Shown piece after piece: positions 50,058 to 58,490 of a stretch of DNA of 64,000 nt; position 1 is the first letter of the stretch, and the number at the start of each line of letters is the position of its first letter. The notes beneath the pieces are model-generated. The model did no database searches. It was not told where the DNA came from and saw only the letters and a program-made list of their open reading frames with translations. Source of the DNA: Chloroflexota bacterium (lineage in GTDB: Bacteria > Chloroflexota > Anaerolineae > CG2-30-64-16). The position numbers and the translations under genes were made by a program. The stretch covers positions 39,236 to 103,235 of the forward strand of contig JAPLHB010000206.1 in the NCBI GenBank assembly GCA_026389845.1. The letters are read 5' to 3'.

Positions 50058-50205
50058 TTTGGGGGCGATGAGACACTGCAACCTAAACGTCGCAGCTTAA
50101 GACGACTCACAGGCCCCGGCGTTCAGGCTGGGGTGTCCCGTTACCCCAAAAGCTTACCTGAATACCTATAGCAAGAACACGGACTTTCGTCCGTGTTCTT
50201 TTTTT
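50058..50205 (+). ncRNA. Candidate structured RNA or IS200/IS605 end remnant
   Basis: A closing stem is visible: TTTGGGG (50058-50064) with CCCCAAA (50144-50150), and GACAC (50072-50076) with GTGTC (50133-50137). Inside are GTCG/CGAC around CAGCTTAAGA and the hairpin CCCCGGC-GTTCAG-GCTGGGG (50114-50133). The last hairpin resembles right ends of IS200/IS605 elements. A possible promoter lies just upstream and a terminator ends the region. No known riboswitch core was recognised. Confidence 0.35.
50173..50205 (+). terminator. Strong intrinsic terminator
   Basis: AAGAACACGGAC TTTC GTCCGTGTTCTT followed by TTTTT. It ends the candidate RNA or any message coming through from the isomerase gene. 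Confidence 0.88.
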
Positions 50206-50303
50206 GGCCCCTGCCCAGACTTCGACCCGCCCCCGTTACCTTCCCCCGGACATTACGTCATTTCTTGTGAACAGAGCTCGGCAAGATCGGTAGGAGACAC
50301 CCC

Positions 50304-53204
50304 ATGACACTTCGAAATCACGCGCTTGCGACGGCCCTACTGGTCGTCTTAGTCGTCGGCCTGGTACTCCCCGCGGCAGCACAAGGCGTCACGCCCGCGC
50401 TGGATCAGCCGCTTCAACTTGCCAAAGGCGGCTTCGGCCCCCAACTGTTTCTCGTGAGCTTTGCCCAGGGTCAGGTCGGGGCATTGCGCAGCCTGCCGGT
50501 CGCCGTCCATGCAACCGTGCCCGGTGGCGAGCGTTACGTCGTCAGCGCCGCGCCGGCCGTTGCCGACCGATTCACGGCCGCCGGCATCGCCTTCATCCTG
50601 CTGGACGCCGACACCACCGGCAAGGTCTATTATTTCGTGGATGCGAGCGATGCCGGCGCGGCCGAGCTTGCCGCCAGCTTCGGTCGGAGCATCTTCGAAG
50701 ATGACGCGGAGCTGCTGCTGGCTGTACCCGCGGCCGGCGAGGCGACCTTCGTCGCCGCGCTGCCGGCCCACGGCGTCCGCATCGCGCTGCTATCGAGCGT
50801 CGCGCTGCCGCCTGACGCGCTCTTCCCCCCACCTGCCTCCCCCGCGCGGGCCGCCGCAGCCGATCCCACCATCGCCGGCCTGCTGACCCAGGTGACAGAG
50901 TCCGGCCTGCAAAGCCTGGTCGCCGACCTGAGCGGCGAACGGCCGGTCAACGTCGGCGGCAGTCCGGTCACGTTCGCCTCGCGCTACACCTTCGCCGGGC
51001 CGATTCGCAGCGTCGAGCAATATATATACGAGCGTTATGTCGAGCTTAGTCTCTCCCCCGCCTACGTTTGGTGGACCTACGGTGGCTACAGTGGACGCAA
51101 CGTCATCGCCGACATCCCCGGCGCGTTGCACCCGGAGCGTATCTGGCTGGTCGGCGGGCACTTCGACAGCATCTCGGACGTTCCTTACACCTCTGCGCCG
51201 GGCGCGGACGACAACGCCACCGGCACGGCTGCCACGCTGCTGATCGCGGCCGCGCTGGTCGGCCACCCGTTCGCCGACACGATCCGCTTTGTCCACTTCT
51301 CCGGCGAGGAACAGGGGATGTGGGGCAGCAAGGCCTACGCTCAGGCGTTGAGCTATGCGGGCAGCCAGGTGATGGGCTACCTCGACCTGGACATGATCGG
51401 CTACGACGGCGACGGCGACCGGACCATGGAGCTTCACGCAGGGACGCGGGAGAATTCGACCGCGCTTGCCTCAGCCTTCGTCACCGCCAACACGACCTAC
51501 AGCCAAGGACTAAACGTCGAGTTCAAAACCGATACGGCCAACCGCTTCTCCGACCATTCGTCGTTCTGGGATTACGGCTACGCGGCATTCATGGCGATCG
51601 AAAACTTCTTCGACGATGCGATTCCACGCGACCGCAACCCGTGGTACCACACCACGAGTGACCGGCTGGTCTCGGTTGACCTGAGCTACGCCGTCCGCAC
51701 CGCGCGCGCCGCGCTGGCGGCCACAGCCGAGTTGGCGGGTCTGCTCACTGGCCCCACGCCGACACCCACCCTGACCAGCCAACCATCCAACACCCCGATC
51801 CCCTCGTGCACCGAACAGGTCGCCAACGGCGGCTTCGAGACGACCGGCGGCTGGACGTTCGCGGTCACAGCCACCCAGGGCGGCTACACGACCGCACAAG
51901 CGCACAGCGGCGCGCGATCCGCTCGGCTAGGCATCGCACCCTCCCTCAGCTCGCTCAGGCCGGCGCCCGAAAAAGCGGGGCATGCTATCTCCGACCGAGC
52001 CGACCCTCAACAGCCAGAAGTCAACCTGCTCGGCGAGATCGCGCCCGACGATGCGAGCTACTCGACCGCCTACCAGACTGTGAGCATCCCCGCCGCCGCC
52101 AACACGGCCACCCTGACCTTCTGGTATCTGCCCGGCGCGGAGTCCACGACCGGCGCCGACTTCCAGCGCGTCCTGCTGCTCAACGCCGACTATTCCTATC
52201 GCGCCACGCTGATGCAAGTCCTGCAAAATACCTCCACCTGGCGTCAGGCCGCCTTCGATCTGACCGCGTACCGCGGCCAGACGCTCGTGCTCTACTTCGA
52301 GGTCTACAACGACGACACAGCCGCCGGCCCGCGCGCCTGGCTCTTCCTGGACGACGTGAGCCTGTTGGCCTGCACCGGCGTCACGCCGACAGCCACGCTG
52401 TCGCCATCAGCCACGCCGACCGCGACGGTCACTCAGACTCCCAGCAGCCAGCCAACCCACACGCCGACCGCGACGCCGACGGTCACTCAGACCCCGACCA
52501 GCCAGCCGACCGACGCACCGACCGCGACGCCGACGGTGACTCAGGCCCCCATCAGCCAGCCAACCCACACGCCAACTGCCACGCCATCGCCCACCGCACC
52601 CTGCGCCGAGGTGGTGCGCAACGGCGGATTCGAGCAGAACACCGCCTGGACCTTCGCCCGGACGGCCACGCAAGGCGATTACGCGACTGTCCAGAAGCAC
52701 ACCGGCACCCGCTCGGCGCAGCTGGGCATCACACCTGGCGATTCTGGATTGGCGATTGCGGATTTCGGAATGGTTTTCCCTTCCCCAATCCCCAATCCGC
52801 AATCTACAATGGCCGGCAGCTACTCAACCGCGTACCAGACCATCAGCATCCCGGCGAACGTTCGATCGGCCGACCTCACCTTCTGGTATCTGCCCGGCGC
52901 GGACGCGACGACCGGCGCCGACTTCCAACGCGCCCTCCTGCTCAACGCCGACTACACCTACCGTGCCACGCTGCTCAAGGTCTTGGAGAACGCGTCCACC
53001 TGGCGTCAGGCCACCTTCGACCTGTCCCCCTACCGCGGCCAGACTCTCATCCTCTACTTCGAGGTCTACAACGACGATACGGCCGCCGGCCCGCGCGCCT
53101 GGCTATTCCTCGATGACGTGAGCATCCAGTCATGTTCGAAGCTGCCGGCTACCCCTTCCAGCGGACCGCACGCCTGGCTGCCGCTGATCCTATTCTCGCC
53201 CTGA
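50304..53204 (+). CDS. Secreted M28-family metallopeptidase with two C-terminal beta domains
   Basis: The 966-residue protein has a signal peptide (LATALLVVLVVGLVLPAAAQG). The catalytic domain has GGHFDSI, GADDNATG, GEEQGMWG, LDLDMIGYDG and SDHSSFWDYG, a full M28 metal site. From about residue 490 come two carbohydrate-binding-like jelly-roll domains of about 190 residues (VANGGFETTGGWTFA and VVRNGGFEQNTAWTFA). They are joined by a Thr/Pro repeat linker (THTPTATPTVTQTP). The protein probably degrades peptides outside the cell while bound to a polymer. Each jelly-roll carries a different unusual insertion at the same place, one of them a palindromic repeat. AGGAG precedes the ATG. Confidence 0.93.
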   Translation: MTLRNHALATALLVVLVVGLVLPAAAQGVTPALDQPLQLAKGGFGPQLFLVSFAQGQVGALRSLPVAVHATVPGGERYVVSAAPAVADRFTAAGIAFILLDADTTGKVYYFVDASDAGAAELAASFGRSIFEDDAELLLAVPAAGEATFVAALPAHGVRIALLSSVALPPDALFPPPASPARAAAADPTIAGLLTQVTESGLQSLVADLSGERPVNVGGSPVTFASRYTFAGPIRSVEQYIYERYVELSLSPAYVWWTYGGYSGRNVIADIPGALHPERIWLVGGHFDSISDVPYTSAPGADDNATGTAATLLIAAALVGHPFADTIRFVHFSGEEQGMWGSKAYAQALSYAGSQVMGYLDLDMIGYDGDGDRTMELHAGTRENSTALASAFVTANTTYSQGLNVEFKTDTANRFSDHSSFWDYGYAAFMAIENFFDDAIPRDRNPWYHTTSDRLVSVDLSYAVRTARAALAATAELAGLLTGPTPTPTLTSQPSNTPIPSCTEQVANGGFETTGGWTFAVTATQGGYTTAQAHSGARSARLGIAPSLSSLRPAPEKAGHAISDRADPQQPEVNLLGEIAPDDASYSTAYQTVSIPAAANTATLTFWYLPGAESTTGADFQRVLLLNADYSYRATLMQVLQNTSTWRQAAFDLTAYRGQTLVLYFEVYNDDTAAGPRAWLFLDDVSLLACTGVTPTATLSPSATPTATVTQTPSSQPTHTPTATPTVTQTPTSQPTDAPTATPTVTQAPISQPTHTPTATPSPTAPCAEVVRNGGFEQNTAWTFARTATQGDYATVQKHTGTRSAQLGITPGDSGLAIADFGMVFPSPIPNPQSTMAGSYSTAYQTISIPANVRSADLTFWYLPGADATTGADFQRALLLNADYTYRATLLKVLENASTWRQATFDLSPYRGQTLILYFEVYNDDTAAGPRAWLFLDDVSIQSCSKLPATPSSGPHAWLPLILFSP
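52737..52814. repeat. In-frame palindromic array in the second jelly-roll of the M28 peptidase
   Basis: GGCGATTCTGGATTGGCGAT-type units (52737-52773) face CCAATCCCCAATCCGCAATC-type units (52785-52814). It codes for the residues between LGITPGDSG and STAYQTIS. Confidence 0.75.
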
Positions 53205-53291
53205 TTCTGTAAGTCGCGTTACACCGCTGTGAACCCTCTGTGCGGTATACTTGCGCCGTCTTTGTGACAAGATACCGCATCGCGAGGAATC

Positions 53292-53777
53292 ATGGACGTC
53301 TTCTACCAAACCGTCGCCACCTTCTCCTTCACCCTGCTTGGCCTCTGGTGGGGAGTGCTGCAACTGCGCCACGACGAGTGGATCAACGACCCGGCCCGCA
53401 AACGCCTGGCCTATAGTGTGCACCTGGCGTTTCTGACGCCCGGCGTGATGAGCCTGGCCGCGCAGGTGGCGGGCGACGTCAAGATCATCTGGCGCGCCAC
53501 CTTCGTGCTCGCCGCGGTGCTGGGCGCCATCGCCACCGTATTGCTGATCCGGGGCAGCACGGGCCGCGAGACCCCGGCCGGCTGGTTCACCCGCTTCGGT
53601 CGTTGGTTGACCGCTGGCCTGTACGTGCTGGTGGCCGTCTTCGCCTTCGAGCCGACCCTGGCGAACCTCTTCGGCGGTGGGATGAAGGCGCTCCAGGTCG
53701 AGGGGCTGCTGCTCACCTTGCTGGTTTTCCTCGGCGTCAACGTGGCCTGGGAGTTCCTGGCGCAGCCGAAGAGCTAA
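53292..53777 (+). CDS. Small membrane protein, unknown function
   Basis: The 161-residue protein has about five hydrophobic segments (TVATFSFTLLGLWWGVLQL, VHLAFLTPGVMSLAAQVAG, FVLAAVLGAIATVLLI, LYVLVAVFAFEPTLANLF, GLLLTLLVFLGVNVAW). No family was recognised. The start has GAGGAATC upstream. It stands alone between the M28 peptidase and the SARP-like gene; a weak TATACT at about 53245 may be its -10. A role in transport or sensing cannot be judged. Confidence 0.75.
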   Translation: MDVFYQTVATFSFTLLGLWWGVLQLRHDEWINDPARKRLAYSVHLAFLTPGVMSLAAQVAGDVKIIWRATFVLAAVLGAIATVLLIRGSTGRETPAGWFTRFGRWLTAGLYVLVAVFAFEPTLANLFGGGMKALQVEGLLLTLLVFLGVNVAWEFLAQPKS

Positions 53778-53806
53778 CCCCGTTCAGCCTCCGTTTCTAT
53801 TAGACC

Positions 53807-53964
53807 TTATCGGGAATAAAAATGGCGGGTCGGTCCCGTAAATTGCGTTGCGGCGTCACACCAGCGAAGGGTCTCGCGCGTCATGAAGGAGATTCTTCGC
53901 TGGTTTCACGCCGTAACGAGAGGCCCAATGCCGGCCCGCTCAGAATGACAGCTATTCCCGATAA
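53807..53964. repeat. Dispersed repeat copy with perfect TTATCGGGAATA ends
   Basis: TTATCGGGAATA (53807-53818) faces TATTCCCGATAA (53953-53964). The core has CACCAGCGAAGGGTCTC and GAGATTCTTCGCTGG, and CCGCTCAGAATGACA at the right. Its right end lies 6 bases from the -35 box of the SARP-like gene. Confidence 0.75.
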
Positions 53965-53970
53965 TCTCTA

Positions 53971-53999
53971 TTGACACACCCACCGTTCTATGCTATAGT
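53971..53999 (+). promoter_or_regulatory. Consensus-like promoter of the SARP-like regulator gene
   Basis: TTGACA (53971-53976), 17 bases, TATAGT (53994-53999). The message leader would be about 58 bases long. None of the TGAAxCG boxes of the downstream regulon is seen here. Confidence 0.78.
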
Positions 54000-54063
54000 T
54001 CGGCCCGTCTCCATAGGCTTTCCCCCAGCTCATGACGTGCGTGAAACACGAGGAGACGGATTG

Positions 54064-57000
54064 ATGGACGCCGATAGTAGCGCGCCGACCAAGGGTCTGC
54101 GCATCCACCTCCTAGGGCAGTTCCGTGCGGATTATGAGGGCGAGCCGGTCAGCAGTCTGGGCCAGCCGCGCCTCTGTTTCCTGCTGGCCTACCTGCTTTT
54201 GCACCGCGGCGTCCCCATCTCCCGCCAACAACTCGCCTTCGCCTTCTGGCCCGATACGAGCGACGACCAGGCGCGCAGCAACCTGCGCACCGTGCTGCAT
54301 CGCCTGCGGGACGCGCTGCCCGACGGCGAGCGCTACCTTGTGCTTGATCGGCACACGGTTCTTTGGCGACCCGAGGCGACCCTCTCGCTGGACGTGGCCG
54401 ATTTCGAGGCGGTTCTGGCGGCCGCACAACGGGCCGCCGATCGCGAGGCGGAGCGCCGGGCGCTGCAAGAAGCGGTCGAAGCCTATACCGGCGACCTGCT
54501 CTCCGACTGCTACGACGACTGGATCGCCCCGATCCGCGAGCGGTTGAGCCAGGCGGCCCGGGCTGCGTTGGAACGGCTGCTGGTACTGCTGGAAGAACGC
54601 GGGGAATATCGGGGCGCCCTCCAGTATGACCAACGGCTGCTACGCCACGATCCCCTGCACGAAGCCACTTACCGCCAGTTAATGCGCCTCCACGCCCTGA
54701 GCGGCGACCGCACGGGAGTCGTGCGAGTGTTCCATACCTGTGAGACCGTGCTCCGGCGCGAACTGGATGTGTCTCCCGCGGCCGAAACACGCGCGGCATA
54801 TCAGGCCAGCCTCAAGCAGGCCGCGACGTCCGCCGCGATACCCCAGCCGCGCCCCCCCATCTCTGGCCCGCAGCGCCACAACTTGCCGCTCCAGTTGACC
54901 AACTTCATCGGCCGCGCGCGCGAGGCGGAGCAGATACGCGGTCTCCTGGCCGCTCACCGCTTGGTCACGCTCACCGGCTCCGGCGGGGTGGGCAAGACGA
55001 GCCTGGCGCTGCGCGTGGCGACCGACCTGCTGCCCACGTTCGCCGACGGCGCCTGGTGGGTCAACCTGGAGGCAGTGGCAGACGAGGCGCTCGTTGCGCA
55101 GACCGTCGCGCACATGCTGGACGTGCGCGAGGCGGCCGGCTGCTCGCTGTCCCAGGCGTTGGCGGACCATCTGCACGACAAGCGCCTGTTGCTTATGCTG
55201 GACAACTGCGAGCACCTGTCCGGCCGCGTGGGCCAGCTTGCCCAGGACTTGCTGCGCGCAGCGCCCCAGTTAAGCATCCTCGTTACCAGTCAGCGGGCGC
55301 TGGGCATCCCTGGCGAGCTTGTGTGGCGCGTGCCTTCGCTCACCGTGCCATCCGCCGCCCCTCCGCGCGCGATCAGCGCCGGCAGCGTGGAACCGGCCCC
55401 GGCCGCGGGACTGGGGCAGTACGAGAGTGTCCGGCTCTTCGTGGTGCGCGGCCAGGCGATCCTGCCCACCTTCGCACTCACGGACGCCAACGCCCGCGAG
55501 ATCAGCCTGATCTGCCGGCGGCTGGATGGCATCCCCCTGGCGCTCGAACTGGCCGCCGCGCACATCCGCACCCTCACCCCCCAACAGATCGCCCTGCGCC
55601 TGGACGACGCGCTCGGTCTGCTGGCCCGCGAAGCAGCCGCGCGACCGGCGCGCCACCAGACATTGGAGGCTGCCGTGGCCTGGAGCCACGAACTGCTCGC
55701 CCAACGAGAACGAATTCTGTTTCGCCGGCTCGCCGTCTTCGCCGGGAGCTTCACGCTGGCAGCCGTCGAGGCCATCTGTGCGGGCCACGGCATCGCACCG
55801 GATGCGATCCTGGAGCTACTGGCCGGCCTCGAAGACAAGTCCATGCTGGAATCCGAAGCGACGCCCACCGAGGTACGCTTCCGACTGCACGAGGTGATCC
55901 GCCAATACGCGCTCGCCCGGCTGGCCGACGCGGACGAGACCGACCGCACCCGAGCGCGCCACCTCGACTACTACGGCCGGCTGGTGGCTGAGGCCGGTGC
56001 CAAGCTGACCGGCAGCGAGCAAGGGGCGTGGCTGGATCGCCTGGAAGTGGAACACGACAACCTGGCCGCGGCGTTGGGATGCAGCCAGGGCGCCGACAGT
56101 TGCCGCGATGCCGGCCTGCGCATGGTCGGCGGGCTGGCCCGCTTCTGGGCGACGCGGGGCTACTTCGGCGAGGGCCGCTACTGGGCCAGGACATTGCTCG
56201 CGGCGCCGGCGGAGGTCGCGACCACACCCGGACGCCTCGCCGGTCTCACGGCGGCTGCATCCCTGGCCTACTACCAGGGCGACTACGCTGAAGCGCGCGG
56301 TCTCTACACCCAGGCGCTGGCCGCGGCCCAAGCGTTGGGAGACAAGGGAGCCGTCGCGACCATCACCCGTGGCCTGGGAACCATCGCCCATGCGCAGGGC
56401 GAATGCGCGGTCGCACTAAGCAACTATGAAGCGAGCCTGACCGCCTGCCGCGAGATCGGCGACCGTTGGGGCGAGGCTACTGCGCGGGCCAATCTGGGCC
56501 TGGCCCTCTGGCAGCACGGTGACCACGTGACGGCACGCGGCCACCTGGCAGCCTGCCTTGACCTGCGGCGAGAGTTGGGGGACGAGACCGGCATCGCCTA
56601 CGTGCTCAACGTCCTGGGCGACATGGCCTGGTCCGAAGGCAAACCGGTCGAGGCGCAAAAGCTCAACGAGGAGAGCCTCCTCATGCGGCGCCGGCTGGGC
56701 GACAAATGGGGCATTGCCTACTCGCTGGACAGCCTCGGGCTGATCGCCCGCGGTCAGCGGGACTGGGCGCGAGCGCACGCCTGCTTTGCGGAGTGCCTGA
56801 CGCTGTTCCATGATCTGGGCAGCCAACGCGCCACCGCCGACACGCTGGATCACATCGCGGGCCTGCTGGCTGACGAGGGGAACCCCCAGGCGGCAGATCA
56901 GCTCATGGCCGCGGCCGCCGCGCGGCGAGAAAGCCTGGCCGCGGTCCTGCCGCCGAGCGAGCGCGCTGGCTATGACGAGCAGCTCACCCGCGTCCGGTCG

Positions 57001-57102
57001 CAGCTCGGCGACGAAGGCTTCCGCGCCGCCTGGACCCTCGGCCGCGCCGCATCGCTTGACCAGACGGTGAGCTACGCACTGAGGCTGTTGACGCTGTCCT
57101 GA
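54064..57102 (+). CDS. SARP-like transcriptional regulator: winged helix-BTAD-NB-ARC-TPR
   Basis: The 1012-residue protein starts at ATG 54064, AGGAG 8 bases upstream. An N-terminal OmpR-type winged helix (about 10-95: LRIHLLGQFRADYEGEPV, QARSNLRTVLHRLRDALP) is followed by a BTAD domain (about 100-250: VLLEERGEYRGALQYDQRLL, RHDPLHEATYRQLMRLHA). The NB-ARC/STAND ATPase has the P-loop LTGSGGVGKTSLA (about 304-314), LLMLDNCEH and RLDGIPLALELAAA. About seven TPRs end the protein (LGTIAHAQGECAVALSNYEA and kin). Such proteins bind direct heptamer repeats upstream of -10 boxes and activate transcription when the STAND switch is thrown by a ligand at the TPRs. Four matching operator-like sites lie downstream, the nearest 72 bases after its stop. 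Confidence 0.92.
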   Translation: MDADSSAPTKGLRIHLLGQFRADYEGEPVSSLGQPRLCFLLAYLLLHRGVPISRQQLAFAFWPDTSDDQARSNLRTVLHRLRDALPDGERYLVLDRHTVLWRPEATLSLDVADFEAVLAAAQRAADREAERRALQEAVEAYTGDLLSDCYDDWIAPIRERLSQAARAALERLLVLLEERGEYRGALQYDQRLLRHDPLHEATYRQLMRLHALSGDRTGVVRVFHTCETVLRRELDVSPAAETRAAYQASLKQAATSAAIPQPRPPISGPQRHNLPLQLTNFIGRAREAEQIRGLLAAHRLVTLTGSGGVGKTSLALRVATDLLPTFADGAWWVNLEAVADEALVAQTVAHMLDVREAAGCSLSQALADHLHDKRLLLMLDNCEHLSGRVGQLAQDLLRAAPQLSILVTSQRALGIPGELVWRVPSLTVPSAAPPRAISAGSVEPAPAAGLGQYESVRLFVVRGQAILPTFALTDANAREISLICRRLDGIPLALELAAAHIRTLTPQQIALRLDDALGLLAREAAARPARHQTLEAAVAWSHELLAQRERILFRRLAVFAGSFTLAAVEAICAGHGIAPDAILELLAGLEDKSMLESEATPTEVRFRLHEVIRQYALARLADADETDRTRARHLDYYGRLVAEAGAKLTGSEQGAWLDRLEVEHDNLAAALGCSQGADSCRDAGLRMVGGLARFWATRGYFGEGRYWARTLLAAPAEVATTPGRLAGLTAAASLAYYQGDYAEARGLYTQALAAAQALGDKGAVATITRGLGTIAHAQGECAVALSNYEASLTACREIGDRWGEATARANLGLALWQHGDHVTARGHLAACLDLRRELGDETGIAYVLNVLGDMAWSEGKPVEAQKLNEESLLMRRRLGDKWGIAYSLDSLGLIARGQRDWARAHACFAECLTLFHDLGSQRATADTLDHIAGLLADEGNPQAADQLMAAAAARRESLAAVLPPSERAGYDEQLTRVRSQLGDEGFRAAWTLGRAASLDQTVSYALRLLTLS

Positions 57103-57127
57103 ATTCGAGTCAGTCTCCTACTCCAAC

Positions 57128-57158
57128 AAAGCCCTGCGGCTTCGCGTAGGGCTTTTTT
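57128..57158 (+). terminator. Terminator of the SARP-like gene
   Basis: AAAGCCCTGCG pairs with CGTAGGGCTTT, followed by a T-run. It separates the regulator gene from the first regulated promoter. Confidence 0.82.
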
Positions 57159-57173
57159 ATTGCGAAGTTTTTG

Positions 57174-57219
57174 TGAAATTCCGCATGAAACGATTTTGAA
57201 GCGGTAGGTGTGCTATATT
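57174..57219 (+). promoter_or_regulatory. SARP-box promoter, copy 1
   Basis: TGAAATT (57174), TGAAACG (57186) and TGAAGCG (57197) stand 12 and 11 bases apart. Ten bases later comes TATATT (57214-57219). It drives the secreted protein at 57252. Confidence 0.72.
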
Positions 57220-57251
57220 TGTATCATACTTGTCAGAGAGGATCAGCCAAC

Positions 57252-58070
57252 ATGCGCTTAAAAGTGATATCGTTCATCGGCGCGGGCTTCATGCTCCTGT
57301 GCCTGCTTTTGTTGTTCACTGTTCTTTTGCACCCGGCTGTAGCAGAGGCAGGAACAAACACGCCTGCAGCATTCACCGCCACCCCAACGCTCGACGAATT
57401 GGGCCGCCTGCCGAACGTGGCGACGCCGCAAGCCGCGAAGCGCTTCTTCTTGCCGATGGTCAGAGGGTCAGTTCGGCCTATTCCCACCGCCCCACCCGAC
57501 CGGATTCTCAATCCTACCTGCTGGTGGTTCCCGCTGGGGCCGTCGGGCAGCGACGATGTTGAATGCAGCGCCACGCAAGGCCTGGTGATTCAGCGCAACA
57601 ACATCAGCTTCACGATGGTCGCCTGTTGCGGCACGTCCGGCGCCAAACACTACGCGGTCATGGTGGATGTCTCCCGCACTGCCGGCGAAGGCGACTACCG
57701 GATCGGCTTCGACGTGCGGAGCCTGGTCCAGGGCGGCGGCTATCTATTTGGGGTCAACCCTGACACGCGCTCGTACAGCCTCATCCGCGTGGACAACTCG
57801 AACTGGAAGGGCGGCATATCCCTGATCCCTTGGACAGTCTCCGACAAGATCCTGCCGGGCGCAGCGGTCAACCGCCTGCAGATCGAGCGCCGCGGCCCCA
57901 CCATCCTGCTGGCTATCAACGGGCAACAAGTCGCCGCGGTTCAAGACACCACCTGGCTGGATCAGGGCATCGGCTGGACCCTGTATGCACGCAATTACCA
58001 GGCGGGAGGGGCCGTGATGCGTTTTGAAAACATCCGCTGTCTCCAGTGGAACGACATCCCAACGCGCTGA
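57252..58070 (+). CDS. Secreted beta-sandwich protein, first gene of the SARP-box regulon
   Basis: The 272-residue protein has a signal peptide (MRLKVISFIGAGFMLLCLLL, then AVAEA) and a short Pro/Thr-rich linker. A domain of about 180 residues follows with the look of a concanavalin-like/LamG-type sandwich (GDYRIGFDVRSL, GGYLFGVNPDTRSYSLIRVD, LQIERRGPTILLAINGQQV, GAVMRFENIRC). No catalytic residues are evident, so binding of a glycan or polymer is plausible. GAGAGGAT precedes ATG 57252. The promoter has all three SARP-type repeats. Confidence 0.82.
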   Translation: MRLKVISFIGAGFMLLCLLLLFTVLLHPAVAEAGTNTPAAFTATPTLDELGRLPNVATPQAAKRFFLPMVRGSVRPIPTAPPDRILNPTCWWFPLGPSGSDDVECSATQGLVIQRNNISFTMVACCGTSGAKHYAVMVDVSRTAGEGDYRIGFDVRSLVQGGGYLFGVNPDTRSYSLIRVDNSNWKGGISLIPWTVSDKILPGAAVNRLQIERRGPTILLAINGQQVAAVQDTTWLDQGIGWTLYARNYQAGGAVMRFENIRCLQWNDIPTR

Positions 58071-58115
58071 TCGCACACTGCCTTCTTCTCGTTCGATCAT
58101 TGTTGGACTTGCCCG

Positions 58116-58161
58116 TGAAACGCAACATGAAACGGTTTTGATGCGGTACATATGCCATATT
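58116..58161 (+). promoter_or_regulatory. SARP-box promoter, copy 2
   Basis: TGAAACG (58116), TGAAACG (58128) and TGATGCG (58139) have the same 12/11 spacing. CATATT at 58156-58161 follows after exactly ten bases. Confidence 0.7.
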
Positions 58162-58218
58162 TGTACATATAAAGTTCGACGCAATAAGCCATGGGATGGC
58201 TCGGAGGATTCACCGAAA

Positions 58219-58461
58219 ATGAACCCGGTTGCAACATCGTCCCGCACTCACCTGTTCACCGGGCATCTGTGGCTGGAGGAATTCGCCGATGGCGGAAACG
58301 AGTGGCGCGGGAAGGTGCAGCACGTGTTGAGCGGGGAGACGCGCTATTTTCAAGACTGGCATGTGCTGCTGGCCTTCCTGCAAGAGACGTCGCAGCGATC
58401 GGCCACGATAGCATCCTTTGAGAATCTGAAACCCCATTCGCAAGCCATTGAGCCTGAATAA
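58219..58461 (+). CDS. Small conserved protein, paralogue of the one at 63299
   Basis: The 80-residue protein has no signal peptide or membrane segment. The core HLFTGHLWLEEFADGG, EWRGKVQHVLSGETRYF and WHVLLAFLQE matches the protein at 63299 nearly residue for residue. I recall similar short proteins from other Chloroflexota but no known function. The ATG at 58219 is chosen because CGGAGG lies upstream and the leader matches that of the paralogue; the frame is open further upstream. Aromatic and charged residues suggest a compact beta-alpha domain, perhaps a binding module. Confidence 0.8.
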   Translation: MNPVATSSRTHLFTGHLWLEEFADGGNEWRGKVQHVLSGETRYFQDWHVLLAFLQETSQRSATIASFENLKPHSQAIEPE

Positions 58462-58490
58462 CTGAGCCATTTGACCTGCAAGGAGAGGAC

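Noticed and set aside
50070..50110. GCAGCTTAA considered as a tmRNA tag end
   Set aside because: No tRNA-like acceptor ends, no alanine identity elements and too short a region for tmRNA.
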